Position numbers and translations under genes: made by a program
In this document: piece after piece, positions 33,331 through 43,369 of the stretch
Layout: each line of letters begins with the position of its first letter
How positions within the stretch are numbered: the first letter of the stretch is position 1
Notes under the pieces: model-generated
What the model saw: only the letters and a program-made list of their open reading frames with translations
The model's database searches: none
What the model was told of the DNA's origin: nothing
Origin: Adenophora triphylla var. japonica
Lineage: Eukaryota > Streptophyta > Magnoliopsida > Asterales > Campanulaceae
Reading direction: 5' to 3'
Assembly: GCA_022495995.1 (NCBI GenBank)
Contig: JAFEMH010007441.1
Span: forward strand, 25,678 to 89,677
DNA: 64,000 bases

Positions 33331-34329
33331 CTAATGTAGAAACCGGACCGAGAAAGCCCCTAAGCATAACCACATGGGACCCGTCCCCGAAGCACTCTGC
33401 GAGTCTCCACCCGCCAATGAGGCACCAACCATCGATATCTTCGCCCGGCGACCCGCCATCCAACGCTCCCACGAGCCCCGATCATCAAAATCTACATCAA
33501 CACCTCTCCCGGCAAAAGTCCAAGGCCCGATCATATCGGAGGTTTCCCGAAGAACCCCCAAACGCTCCATCGGCCCACGGGGAGGTCGAGAAAGCGGGCT
33601 GCCCTCGCATGCATGTACCGTGCGTCCGGTAGCTAATCTGCCGAGAGCATGAAAAGTCTCCCCAAGAATCAAAGGAACGACATCTACGCCCGGGCGACAG
33701 TGAACGACAACATCCAAGCGAGACCGATGGCAGATCCCAAAGGAATAGACCATGAACAGGGTGCCAAACATACAAAGTGCAAAGGCATCCCAATAGGCAT
33801 CATCCACCAAACCTAGGCCCCTAAATCTGTCGGGAAGACCGGAAATATCGAGATGATCGGGACCGCGGATCATACCTTGCGCTTCCTCCGGGGAAAGATG
33901 AAGGAGGACACACAATCTGTCAGCAAATGAAGCCCCTCCGGGCAAAGGGACCGCTATCTCTTCCACCTCCGGACCTCCAAGCAAGGCCCGAAATTCTTCG
34001 ACAGTCGGAACAATCTCGTTGAAGGAAAGGCAAAAGACATGCCTTCTAGTATCCCAAAACGAAGAAGAAGCTCTTAAGAGGTCATAATCCGGAACCAATT
34101 CTTTGAGAGACCACAAGCATCGTACCTTGTACCTTTCTTCAAAGAATGATCTTCTCTCGTGCATGATCTCCCTACACCACTCCTTGAACTTTTCAAAGAA
34201 CAACATTTGCCTTTCTTTGGACAATTTTGGAGAATTTTTGGCCATTTCCATGGTTTTTCTCTCTTTCTCCCGAAAATGGCCGTTTGAATTTGGAGGTTGA
34301 AGAGGATATTCGAATTTGAAATAAAGCAA
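33331..34329 (-). CDS. Antisense gene 1 of the Tat element (DUF7745-like protein)
   Basis: A single uninterrupted 332-codon frame. The probable start is the Met of MEMAKNSPKLSKERQMLFFE (near 34248) rather than the first in-frame ATG at 34329. Residues counted from there: an N-terminal helical basic region, then LWSLKELVPDYDLLRASSSF, WDTRRHVFCLSF and EIVPTVEEFRALLGGPEVEE. The combination FWD...F.F..DL.PTVEE...LL is the signature of DUF7745, a plant domain related to the plant mobile domain and often found in Tat elements. The C-terminal third is less conserved. It is transcribed, if at all, against the retroelement's own direction. The palindrome ATCCGCGCGGAT lies upstream at 34377-34388. Its role in the element is unknown. 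Confidence 0.7.
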   Translation of the reverse strand: MLYFKFEYPLQPPNSNGHFREKERKTMEMAKNSPKLSKERQMLFFEKFKEWCREIMHERRSFFEERYKVRCLWSLKELVPDYDLLRASSSFWDTRRHVFCLSFNEIVPTVEEFRALLGGPEVEEIAVPLPGGASFADRLCVLLHLSPEEAQGMIRGPDHLDISGLPDRFRGLGLVDDAYWDAFALCMFGTLFMVYSFGICHRSRLDVVVHCRPGVDVVPLILGETFHALGRLATGRTVHACEGSPLSRPPRGPMERLGVLRETSDMIGPWTFAGRGVDVDFDDRGSWERWMAGRRAKISMVGASLAGGDSQSASGTGPMWLCLGAFSVRFLH

Positions 34330-34376
34330 GATCGGTCTGAACCAAAATTAAAGGACAAAGGTCGTAAACCGCCCCT

Positions 34377-34388
34377 ATCCGCGCGGAT
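34377..34388. promoter_or_regulatory. ATCCGCGCGGAT palindrome upstream of antisense gene 1
   Basis: A perfect 12-bp palindrome, also present at 37707-37718 and 39465-39476, with one mismatch at 25675-25686. Its placement before each presumed transcription start suggests a cis-element. Confidence 0.5.
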
Positions 34389-34730
34389 GAGTTTGCCAAA
34401 AAAAAAAATGCACACGGTCAAAGTACTACACCAAAAGAGGAATATTCCGTCCGGTTGCTCGAAACCTGTGCAAAAACCCTCCCCAAACCGAGTCCATATA
34501 CCAAACACCCTTGCAAAAAAAAAACCAAGGCTCATGCAAACACTGCATTCATATTGCATTGCATTCATAAAATAAAATCCTAAATTATTACATTCCAAAA
34601 AAAAAAAAAGAGTGTGCATAAAAAAAAACAAACAAACATAAATAAAATCCTAAATTATTACATCCAAAAAAAATGTGCATAATCTGTACAAATCTAAAGC
34701 TCAAAAAAAAAAATAAGAAAAAATCAAGCG

Positions 34731-37547
34731 GAGTCTCCAGCGCCAGATGTCTCCCCCCGGCCCCTCTTGCGACTCGGGCCCGCCTCCTCGGGAGCCACTG
34801 AAAATCTCGAGGCTCGAGAATCGTCCTCGTCTCCCGGAGAGAGGCTCGTCGGGACCAACCGGCACGCTCGATAGGGCAAGCCGAGATCTGCGAAAAATCG
34901 TATCCGAAGGTGAAGGCGTCGGACTCCAGACGTACGAAGACGACCCGCCATCTTTGCCAGACGTGTCCCCTGCCCGTGTGGATCCCGAGAATGACATGAT
35001 CCGAAGCGGCACCGCGCGGGGATCAAGGAGAGGAGACAGAGGAGTCTCTGAAGAAGTCTACGAGCGAATGAGGGGAAGCCTCCCCGTCGACGGGCGCCGG
35101 CCGTGGTCGCCTCGCTCTAGCACGAGGAGCCCCGCAAGCGACCATCCTCCTGATGAATCTCTTGGCCCCGATCACTTGCTTCGTCAGCTTCTCGACGACC
35201 ACCTCCGAAAACTGCACAAAAGCAAAAGCGTCAAAAAAGGAAGTGATGCTAAAGATGATGAAACAAAAGAAAGAAGAAAGCCATACCTTCATACCGGACG
35301 AGGCCGGAAAGCTCGTGGAAGTCGCTCGGGGTGAGGGATCTGCACCCTCGATCGGACCCCATCCTGGATATAGGAAAAATCCGTCCGAGGGTACCGCGGG
35401 ATCCCAAGCCCCTCCCTATCCAGAACGAGGCATCCTCGGCCTCCTCAAGACGAATGTCGCATACGGCTCAATCGCCACGAAGTCCGAGAAGTCTTGACTG
35501 CTCGGTAATCATCCCAGGTCACGGACCGATCGCTCGGAGTGCATCATATCGGCGGGAGGCTCCACCGGTGTCCTCAGGCGAGTTCACGCCATCGCGCATC
35601 ACCCTCTCTCCCGAGATAATATGCATCGCGAGTCGGACCCCTCAAAATCCTCCGCTGCCTTGTCCGGATCTCGGCGCCCTTCGCGTGCGCTACCTCAAAG
35701 CGATCCCAGGGAAGAATATCATCCCCTCATCTGTCTCGGCCTCCGTCGAAGGAAGGCAATCCGCGTACGAGTCGTACGCCCCCTGGAGCTTATCTTCTCC
35801 CGGACATGCTTGGACCAAGGCTGCATGGCCGGATACGCCGACGTACTCCGCCGGCCGCCACACCGTGACGATGGAAAAACTCCAACGCCCATACCTGCGA
35901 AAGGTAAAAATCCAATCAATCCGGTGCAAATAAAAGTGTGTGCTCAAAAGAAGAGAGGGAAAGCAAAGAGAGCTTATACCTCCAGGGCAAACTCGAAGCG
36001 GTACAAGGAGCTCACAGCCTTCCGGCCTGTACCTATCAAGAGCAAAATAAAGCTCTGCCGGCCCGGCCTCTCCCCACGAGACATCTCCGGCCGTCTCCAC
36101 GTCCTCCGAAAGGACCTCGGCAAGGCAAAGACTGCCGTCCCCTCGGCCATGCCCAAAGAGGGTGCTCGAAAAAGGCAAACCACAAGAAGGCCACGGCAAT
36201 CGATCGGCGCCTATCCTCTCCTCCCAAGCCTCATAACTCGCTATGGTCTCCACGATCTTGCCGTAGACCACGGCATACTCCATCCCCATCCCCTTTTGGG
36301 AATAGGGAAAATCCCGAAGAGCACAGGATCGGCATCGCTGTAGCCATCCCGCCACTCAATGTTGCGTCCATTAAAGGACAGGCCCGTGATCGCAGCATAG
36401 TCGGAGGGCGTAACTGTAGCCTCGCCCCAGAAGAAGTGGAAGGTGTGGGTCGCGTCCCACCAGTGCTGCGCCAGAGCAAACATCAAGCCCTTGCTCTTAG
36501 GGAACTTGACTAGCCCCCTCAAGCACTCAACGAACTCCCAAAGCCCCGTCTCAACAACAATCTGTCTCGGACTCGGCAAAGCTCCTCGGCCCACATCCGG
36601 AAGCCGATCCCACAGGTCAACTACGGACTCCACTGATCCTCGAGTCTTCATTTTGTTCAGCTGCTCCGTCACAAAACGGTTTCCGCCCTGCAAAAAAAAA
36701 AAAAAGAGAGAAAATGTCAAAAAAAAAAATTGCATTTGCATTTGCACAAAAAAAAAAAAAGCATACACATGCATTAAAAAAAAAAAATTTCGGCAGCATA
36801 ACGGCATGCAATAGACATAGCCCCATTTTTCTCACAGAAAAGACAGTTTTCAGCAAATCCCATTCAACAATTTTCAATAAAAAAAAAATGCATACATGCA
36901 TATCCTACAAGAAGTTGACGGAAATAAAACTCCGTCCCATTGTCAAAAAAAAAATACATACATACATATCATCCATCTTACATGCAACGGGAGGAAAAAT
37001 CCGTCCCACTTTTCAAAAAAAAAAATCCTAAACATACATACATCTCATATTGGCAAAATGCCCATTCTTTCCAAACAAAATGCATGCATTGCATCATTCA
37101 TCAATATCAATATTCAAATTTCAAAAAAAAAAAATCAAAGTCACAATTCATAATTTTCGAATTTACAAAAAAAAAAATGGCGAAAAGGCCAATTCTTTCT
37201 CCAAGCAAAATGCATATTTTGGGATACCCACATAATCATTGCAACATGCAAAGCATCAAAATCAAGATTCAAAGACAATGAACATCAATCATTCAAATTT
37301 TCAAAAAAAAAAATTCAAAAATCACCCAAAATTTTCAAACAAGGAATCAACAAAGGGATCAAAGGGTTTCAAAGTATACCGTTCGAAGATGCGGATCCGA
37401 AGCCCAATGTTGCCAAGCATCGGGGTAATGCTCCTCCTCAACCGATTGCGAAAGATTGTAATGCCTCCTCATCCGGACGAGCTCCAATCGCCTCTCCGCT
37501 ACCGGGCCACGTCCTTGGCCTTGAAAAGCGCCTTCCCCGTGTTCCAT
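34731..37547 (-). pseudogene. Antisense gene 2 of the Tat element (plant mobile domain protein), multi-exon, broken
   Basis: Exon 1 is 37547-37380 (56 codons, MEHGEGAFQGQGRG to DPHLRT). The intron 37379-36688 has GTATAC...TTGCAG borders. Exon 2 from 36687 has WDRLPDVG, LKxPK-like VKFPKSKGLMFALAQHWWD, ATHTFHFFWGEATVTPSDYA and AITGLSFNGR: the plant mobile domain core (W....T.TFH...GE.T.T..D...L.GL). A shift near 36290 moves the frame to YAVVYGKIVE... . A second intron (about 35978-35905) and exon 3 (VWALEFFHRHG) fit the PMD pattern. Further pieces reach 34731 (EVVVEKLTKQ). Several shifts and stops suggest a pseudogene. PMD proteins have been linked to transposon control and development. The palindrome ATCCGCGCGGAT is at 37707-37718. 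Confidence 0.65.
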
Positions 37548-37706
37548 TGCTCAAAAATCGAAGAAATCGGAAGATTTTTGAAGCTTTTTGGCCAAAAATG
37601 GCGGATTCTGAGATTTTCTCTCTCTCTCTCGTAATTCTCTGCAAAACTGAATGGGGAAGAAGAAAAGGGCGTTGGCCCTAATTAATACCCCTGGTTTTCA
37701 AACCCT

Positions 37707-37718
37707 ATCCGCGCGGAT
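37707..37718. promoter_or_regulatory. ATCCGCGCGGAT palindrome upstream of antisense gene 2
   Basis: Located 160 bp before the ATG of antisense gene 2 on the - strand. It extends to CCTATCCGCGCGGATAGG, an 18-bp perfect palindrome. Confidence 0.5.
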
Positions 37719-37839
37719 AGGATTGCAAGGGTCAAAATGACCCTTTTGCCCCTTAAAATTTCAGGACTCTGCAATTCAGTCCCCAACTTGACAGAGTTAA
37801 CCAAAGTTAACCAAAGTCAGCCCCTTGCCAAGAAAATTA

Positions 37840-38425
37840 CCCCGTGATGAAACGTAAGACCGAGTGCCCCGAGAAAGATAACGAGATCCCGTATCTTTCA
37901 TCAAAATCTTCCCGGCGGTCAAACGTAAGGAGTGCCTGAGAAAGATAACGAGATCCCGTATCTTTCATCAAAAATCTTCCCCGGCGATCAAGCGTAAGAC
38001 CGAGTGCCACGAGAAAGATAACGAGATCCCGTATCTTTCATCAAAATCAGTCCTGAGTCGAAACGTAAGACCAAGTGCCCCGAGAAAGATAACGAGATCC
38101 CGTATCTTTCATCAAAATTACCCCGTGATCAAACGTAAGACCGAGTGCCCGAGAAAGATAACGAGATCCCGTATCTTTCATCAAAATTACCGGCGGTCAA
38201 AGCGTAAGACCGAGTGCCCGAGAAAGATAACGAGATCCCGTATCTTTCATCAAAATTACCCCGGCGGTCAAAGCGTAAGACCGAGTGCCACACGAGAAAG
38301 ATAACGAGATCCCGTATCTTTCATCAAAATCTTCCCGGATCAAACGTAAGGCCGAGTGCCCGAGAAAGATAACGGATCCCGTATCTTTCATCAAAATCAT
38401 CCCCAGTCAAACGTAAGACCGATTT
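37840..38425. repeat. Eight tandem units of about 70 bp, each with a hairpin
   Basis: GAGAAAGATAACGAGATCCC begins at 37871, 37938, 38011, 38082, 38151, 38220, 38294 and 38362. Each unit contains GAAAGATA / TATCTTTC arms around an 11-12-base loop. Spacers (CCGGCGGTCAAACGTAAGACCGAGTGCC-like, 25-35 bp) vary more. Confidence 0.9.
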
Positions 38426-38639
38426 CCCAGGCAGTACGTCGATTTTCCCCAGCAAAGGCTAACGAAATCCCCAAAGCCAAAGTTAACGGAATCCCAAAAG
38501 CCCCGAGATCTCGAGTAGTACTCGAACTACGAAAGGGCTTGATTCCCACTAGGGATACGTAGGTAGCCTATCATTAGGTCCAGCCCTCGACCAAGACGGT
38601 CACCTGTCCTTCGGCAAGACAAAGTCCACCGAAAGGCCA

Positions 38640-38830
38640 TTTCAAATTAAGGTCCGAGAGGTTCGAGGCACCTAAAAGCCATCTCCAAGGTCCGAGGCAC
38701 CTAAAACGCCATCTCAAGGTTCGAGGCACCTAAAAAGCCATCCTAAACGCCATCTCGAGGTCCGAGGCACCTAAAACGCCATCTCGAGGTTTGAGGCACC
38801 TAAGACGCTATCACTTTGAGGCGATAAATC
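38640..38830. repeat. Tandem repeat of GAGGCACCTAAAACGCCATC units
   Basis: Five imperfect units, with another single unit at about 38971. They lie between the 70-bp array and the 3' LTR. The rest of 38830-39167 is unremarkable and ends in a purine-containing CCCAGGGGCTCT before the LTR. Confidence 0.85.
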
Positions 38831-39167
38831 ACAAAATCATCCCGGAGCGGATACCCGTCGAGACCAAAAATGGTCATTCCTATCCCAGCGGGCGGATAGC
38901 CATCGGACCAAAAATGGTCATCTCTTATCCCAATGAGTTTCTTTCCAGATGTAACCTGTAGAACTCGCTCATCGGGTTCGAGGCACCTAAAACGCCATCA
39001 TCTCCGGGTCAAAGACCCGAACTACGGCTGGCTTGATTCCCATTCGGGATACGTAGGTAGCCTATCGCTAGGTTCGGCCACCCGATCACTCGATCATCTG
39101 CCAAATATGGAGCCTTACTCTTATCGACGACCCGCTTCCTTCGAAAGCGCCGTCGCCCAGGGGCTCT

Positions 39168-40917
39168 TGTAAGTGCTCCAATTTGAGCTTGTTAGAATTT
39201 TCGTTAGAAAATTAACGAAAGTTATAACATTTCTAACAATTCCTAACTATCCTAACATTTCTAACAAAGTGAGGGTAAAATGGGCATTGTTATTTAAGGT
39301 TAAACCTTAAAAAGAATCTCAAAAAGCAAAACAAAAGAAGAAAACCAAAAATGGCAATGGTGGAAACAAAAGCGGGTACATTAATTTGAATTTTGAAAAG
39401 ATTATTCTTCTTGTCCAAAGGAAATTTGCATTTAATGAACGATTGCACGCTGTTTGCTGGACACATCCGCGCGGATGAGATTGTCAATTTCAGAGGGCTA
39501 TAAATTGAGCCCTCCAGTCACAAAAAAAAAGGGAAGAACACATTTTGCACCGAACCTCTGGCGAAATATAGAGAGAAAACAGTGAGAATTCTTCAAGAAT
39601 TGTCACCTTTTTCTCTCCAATCTTTCCCAACTCATATTCATCCACTCACTCTCATATTAAATCCCTAAACACTCATACACTCAAGCCAAACACTCAAGAA
39701 CACAAGGAAGATTGGTAAACCCTCCTCCTCCTAACCCTAAATCTCAACCATGCATGCATCTTCAAACTACAAAATGTAGTTCTTTCATCTTCTTTCTCTA
39801 GATCTAAGAAGATCACCATGGAAGACCATCTCCATGGATGATCTTCTACAAAGATCAAAATTATTTTTAAGCTTTCTTACTTTCTTGCAAAGAAAACTCA
39901 TTTTCAAAACCCTAAAAACCATTTTCAAGCATAAAATCTTGATTTCAAAGGATAAAATTCCCCTTCCCAAGCAAATGAAATGCTTAGTCCTAATGTACCC
40001 CAAGGATGGTTTGGTATAGTTGATTCACCACTAAAATGTCTAGTGATCACTAACCAAAACCTAGGGAAATGGGGACAAGCATGGATGCAAAACCCCCTTA
40101 AAATCATATTTTCTTTCTTGAGAAGTTGCTGTCCAGTAGCAATTTTCTCAGACCTCAGTCCATGGTCTTAATTTTTGGACACAGATGAACTTGGAATTTG
40201 GTGTTGACTACAAAATACTTTTTGTAGCCAACATCCAGAGCTTTCCAGACATATTTTTACCTTATTTTTTGGGTGAGTAAAACTCCTCTTTTCAAATTTT
40301 CTTTCAGAGGCTAGTTCATCAGCTTCTGAGAATCCAGATCTCATATCTGAGGTTTCCAGAAGGTTTTGACCCCTCAAATCTTCTCCAAAATGGAAAATTC
40401 CTTCGCACAAACTTTATTTAAGGTGTCTAGAACAACTTTCATTCTCTGAGTTTATCCAGATTATGAAGTTTTAAGACCCTTGAATCCCTTTTAAAATCAA
40501 AGGTCCACTGCCTTTTTCATTCTGGCAGAAATGGCTCTCAACTTCAAAAGGTCTTTTGAGTACCAAATCTCAATCCAAAAATCTTCCAAAAAATCATGGG
40601 ATCAGTTTAAAGTCTTAAAAAGATATCCCAATTTTTACTTTTCTGAGTTTCAACTTATTTTGGCCAAAACACACACACACACACACACAAATGATTTTCA
40701 GCTTGGAAGACTCGTTTTACGAGGCGCGTCGGGTGCACACTAACGTCCTTCCCGACGCGTAACATGACCTCCGAACCTAAATCTCTGATCTCGGGCTTTT
40801 TTCAAAGTTTTGGCCTTCAAAATTAAAATGGCGTGGCGACTCCGTTTTCCGGTTTTATTTGGTTTTTCAAAGAAACGCAAAAATCGAATTTTTCCCGCGA
40901 ATGGCAACATCATCACA
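39168..40917 (+). repeat. Tat Gypsy 3' LTR
   Basis: Matches 25378-27130 throughout, with about ten single differences outside a divergent patch at 39360-39465. It has a TATA box at 39499-39505 and ATCCGCGCGGAT at 39465-39476. Confidence 0.93.
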
Positions 40918-41129
40918 AATATCCTTTTGTTCTACCCGTCCATTCTTAAAGTTTGATAATTCCAAGAACCATCGAAGCGCGACTGGTGTCCAGATACTAC
41001 ATTTTACTAACAAATTATCACAAAATTTTGGGCACAAAATAATGTGTACTTTACTCAAAAAAATGAATGAAAATTGATCAAAATAGCAAAAGATTGAAAA
41101 TTTTGAAAATCTGGCCAAAATTGAGTGGT

Positions 41130-41335
41130 GCTCGGCCGAGTCAAGGAAAGTGCTCGGCTGAGCAACACACTTCAGAAAACACCCCTTTCTGATCACTCAT
41201 GCTCGGCCGAGTCCTTAGAGTGCTCGGCCGAGCACCATGACCGTTGGATGGCGCCTTTTCAAAAAAATTTCAAACGATGTGCTGGTACAAATGGTGTGCT
41301 CGGCCGAGTCAAGGGAGGTGCTCGGCCGAGCATAC
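41130..41335. repeat. Six paired CTCGGCCGAG palindromes
   Basis: TGCTCGGCCGAG or its close variant TGCTCGGCTGAG occurs as three pairs, with 21-26 bp between pair members, at about 41130/41152, 41202/41222 and 41298/41320. Confidence 0.9.
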
Positions 41336-41822
41336 CCTGAATATCAGATTTTCCAGATTTTTAGAGCCATACCATACCGCGGGGGTTTGCCAGGACATCG
41401 AGTATGAATCTTGGGGTAATCTTTTATGAACCATTGTGCCTCTTGATTTTACCATTATTTCCAGAAATTGAATGAAGTTCTTAATTTAATGGCGACTCAA
41501 TTTTCAACCAAAGTAAGTAGATCCGCATACTCACAACACATTTAAAAAACGCGTGGCTATGCATATGAACAAACTCACAACGCATCCAAGGATGGTGGCT
41601 ATGTTCAAAAAATGGGATAATCTTACATTAAGGGTTGAAAGCCTTTTGAGTAAAACCAAAAAATCAGAAATAGAATGAAGTTATGAATATGATACTCTTA
41701 GACAAGATGAGAATCATGAACAAGAACAAAACCAAATGAAGTCACACAAGGATTACAAATATGAAATAAATTAAAGCACAAGGCTTTTACTAGAACTCAA
41801 ACTCAATCTAGTATATGAGAAG

Positions 41823-41834
41823 GCTCTGATACCA
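41823..41834 (-). other. Copia primer-binding site (tRNA-Met)
   Basis: - strand TGGTATCAGAGC, two bases inside the 5' LTR. It is complementary to the 3' end of initiator tRNA-Met. Confidence 0.9.
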
Positions 41835-41836
41835 AT

Positions 41837-42293
41837 TGTTGGAACAAAATGATCCATCAAACCATGAACCGACTCACAACTAGATTAAGAATGAGAGGAA
41901 GATGAAGACGGAAGCGTGTACCTGAAGAATCCATGATTGTGTTCTTGATCTTGTTCTTGAATGAAAGAAGAGAGTATGGAGACAGTACTTCTAAATGATA
42001 GTGCCCACACTTGTTCTTCTTAGATGAATGAAGAATGTTTTGACTGAATTGTAAATGATGTTAAGTGTCTCTAAATGGCTGATGGATATCCTTTATATAG
42101 ATAGAGAAGGGGCACTTCATTTAGGGACTACACCCTTTCATAAAGATGATGGTGTGAAGTTACCATTATGCCCATCATTTAATGGTACTTACACCTAATG
42201 GAATTCTACACATTTTGTCTATACTTTAACATTATTAAATTATTATAACAAATGAAATTAAATAACACATATTAATTAATCCATGTTCTAACA
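41837..42293 (-). repeat. Copia 5' LTR
   Basis: 457 bp, TGTTGGAAC to TTCTAACA as read on the + strand; about 98% identical to 19953-20409. Confidence 0.92.
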
Positions 42294-42298
42294 AGTAT

Positions 42299-42790
42299 TA
42301 ATTTTGATTTTTAAATCTTACCAATTATAAAGTGGTTGATTTGATAATGATCAAACAAACAACTTATGATTGTTGATTTTCGTTTCTCAACATGTATGCT
42401 CCAGCTTTCTATATAAAGAAAAAATGTCCCAGATGCATCACCCCCTTCTTCACTTTAATTTCCTAGCACAATCAATCTATTTCACTTATACCTTCACCTA
42501 TTACTTTAAACTACTGCAAAAATAAAGTTTAAATATTGTACATAATAAGTTTTAATAAAATTATTGATATTATACGGTGTATTATATAATTTTAATATAC
42601 AATTCAAATGATATTTAGAGTTATAGTAAATCCATTGATCAATAAAAATCATACTGAATTCAGATTAAAAAACAAATAAAGGAAAAATCATGCACACAAA
42701 TTACTTATAAATAAATTAAAAATATTGAATGTAAAAAATATTACTATGGAGTAAACAACAATTTCATATTTTTTTAACAAAGTAGTTCCC
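42299..42790. other. AT-rich spacer
   Basis: No gene or repeat recognised. Confidence 0.5.
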
Positions 42791-42799
42791 ATTTTTAAA

Positions 42800-43360
42800 G
42801 AGTAGGTCTTCGGAGAAACGCGTTTCTCCATAAGTTATGGAGAAACGTGTTTTTCCAAAGGTTTTGGATATCAGTCTCAAAGGTTCTGGATATCCAGAAC
42901 CCTTTGATCATGATATCCAGAAGTTATGCTAGAATGAGACCAACACATACCAACTTTCTGGATATCAACTTAAAAAGATTCTGGATATCACTTTCAAAGA
43001 GTTCTGGATATCAATATTTTTGGATATCAACTTAAAAAGATTCTGGATATCACTTTCAAAGAGTTCTGGATATCCAGAACATTTAATATTGATATTCAGA
43101 AGCCTTTCAAAAGGTTCTGGATATCTAATACAAAAATTTCTGAATATCCTTTCAAAAGGTTCTGAATATCCAGAAACTTTCAAAATGAATAACCAGAAAT
43201 TTAGAATTGCCCAAGCCAAGGCCATGGGCCAAGGTCATGGCCAATACAAAATTTTTGGATATCCTTTCAAAAGGTTCTGGATACCCGTTTCTCCATAACT
43301 TATGGAAAAACACGTTTCTCCATATCTTATGGAGAAACGCGTTTCTCCCTAGATTTTGGC
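42800..43360 (+). mobile_element. Small MULE (palindrome-end family), 561 bp, no captured gene
   Basis: It starts GAGTAGGTCTTC and ends CTAGATTTTGGC, with the perfect 9-bp TSD ATTTTTAAA (42791-42799 and 43361-43369). The left end has GGAGAAACGCGTTTCTCC, ATAAGTTAT and GGAGAAACGTGTTTTTCC in a row. The right end has the matching set (43279-43349). The interior consists of TATCCAGAA/TTCTGGATATC units in both orientations and one GGCCAAGG run. This links it to the large element at 1-5947. Confidence 0.9.
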
Positions 43361-43369
43361 ATTTTTAAA

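Larger units (their letters stand above)
25378..40917 (+). mobile_element. Tat/Ogre-lineage Ty3-Gypsy retrotransposon, deletion derivative, 15.5 kb
   Basis: LTRs of about 1.75 kb (25378-27130 and 39168-40917) start TGTAAGTGCTCC and end CATCATCACA. The 5-bp TSD AATAT is at 25373-25377 and 40918-40922. After the left LTR, TGGCGACTCCGCTGGGGAC (27132-27150) matches the primer-binding site usual in Ogre/Tat elements. The + strand order is degenerate gag, protease, the first residues before reverse transcriptase, then directly the integrase core; RT and RNase H are missing. Downstream are two - strand genes, the additional-ORF arrangement of plant Tat elements, then tandem repeats and the right LTR. 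The LTRs are almost identical except one 110-bp patch, so insertion into the Copia element is recent. Confidence 0.92.
40923..41836 (-). other. Copia leader, right of the Gypsy insertion
   Basis: Untranslated leader between the 5' LTR and gag of the - strand Copia element. It contains the palindrome cluster at 41130-41335 and, at its right edge, the tRNA-Met primer-binding site. No gene is seen. Confidence 0.7.
19953..42293 (-). mobile_element. Copia retrotransposon, interrupted by a Stowaway MITE and a Tat Gypsy element
   Basis: Two LTRs of 457 bp (19953-20409 and 41837-42293) enclose the element. The 5-bp TSD AGTAT is at 19948-19952 and 42294-42298. The element is on the - strand: beside the right LTR the - strand reads TGGTATCAGAGC (41823-41834), the primer-binding site for initiator tRNA-Met, and beside the left LTR it reads AAGTGGGAGA, a typical Copia polypurine tract. 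Without the 15.5-kb Gypsy insertion and the MITE its length is about 6.5 kb. Coding order on the - strand is gag, protease, integrase, reverse transcriptase, as in Copia. RNase H is unrecognisable and several frames are broken, so it cannot move by itself. Confidence 0.92.
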
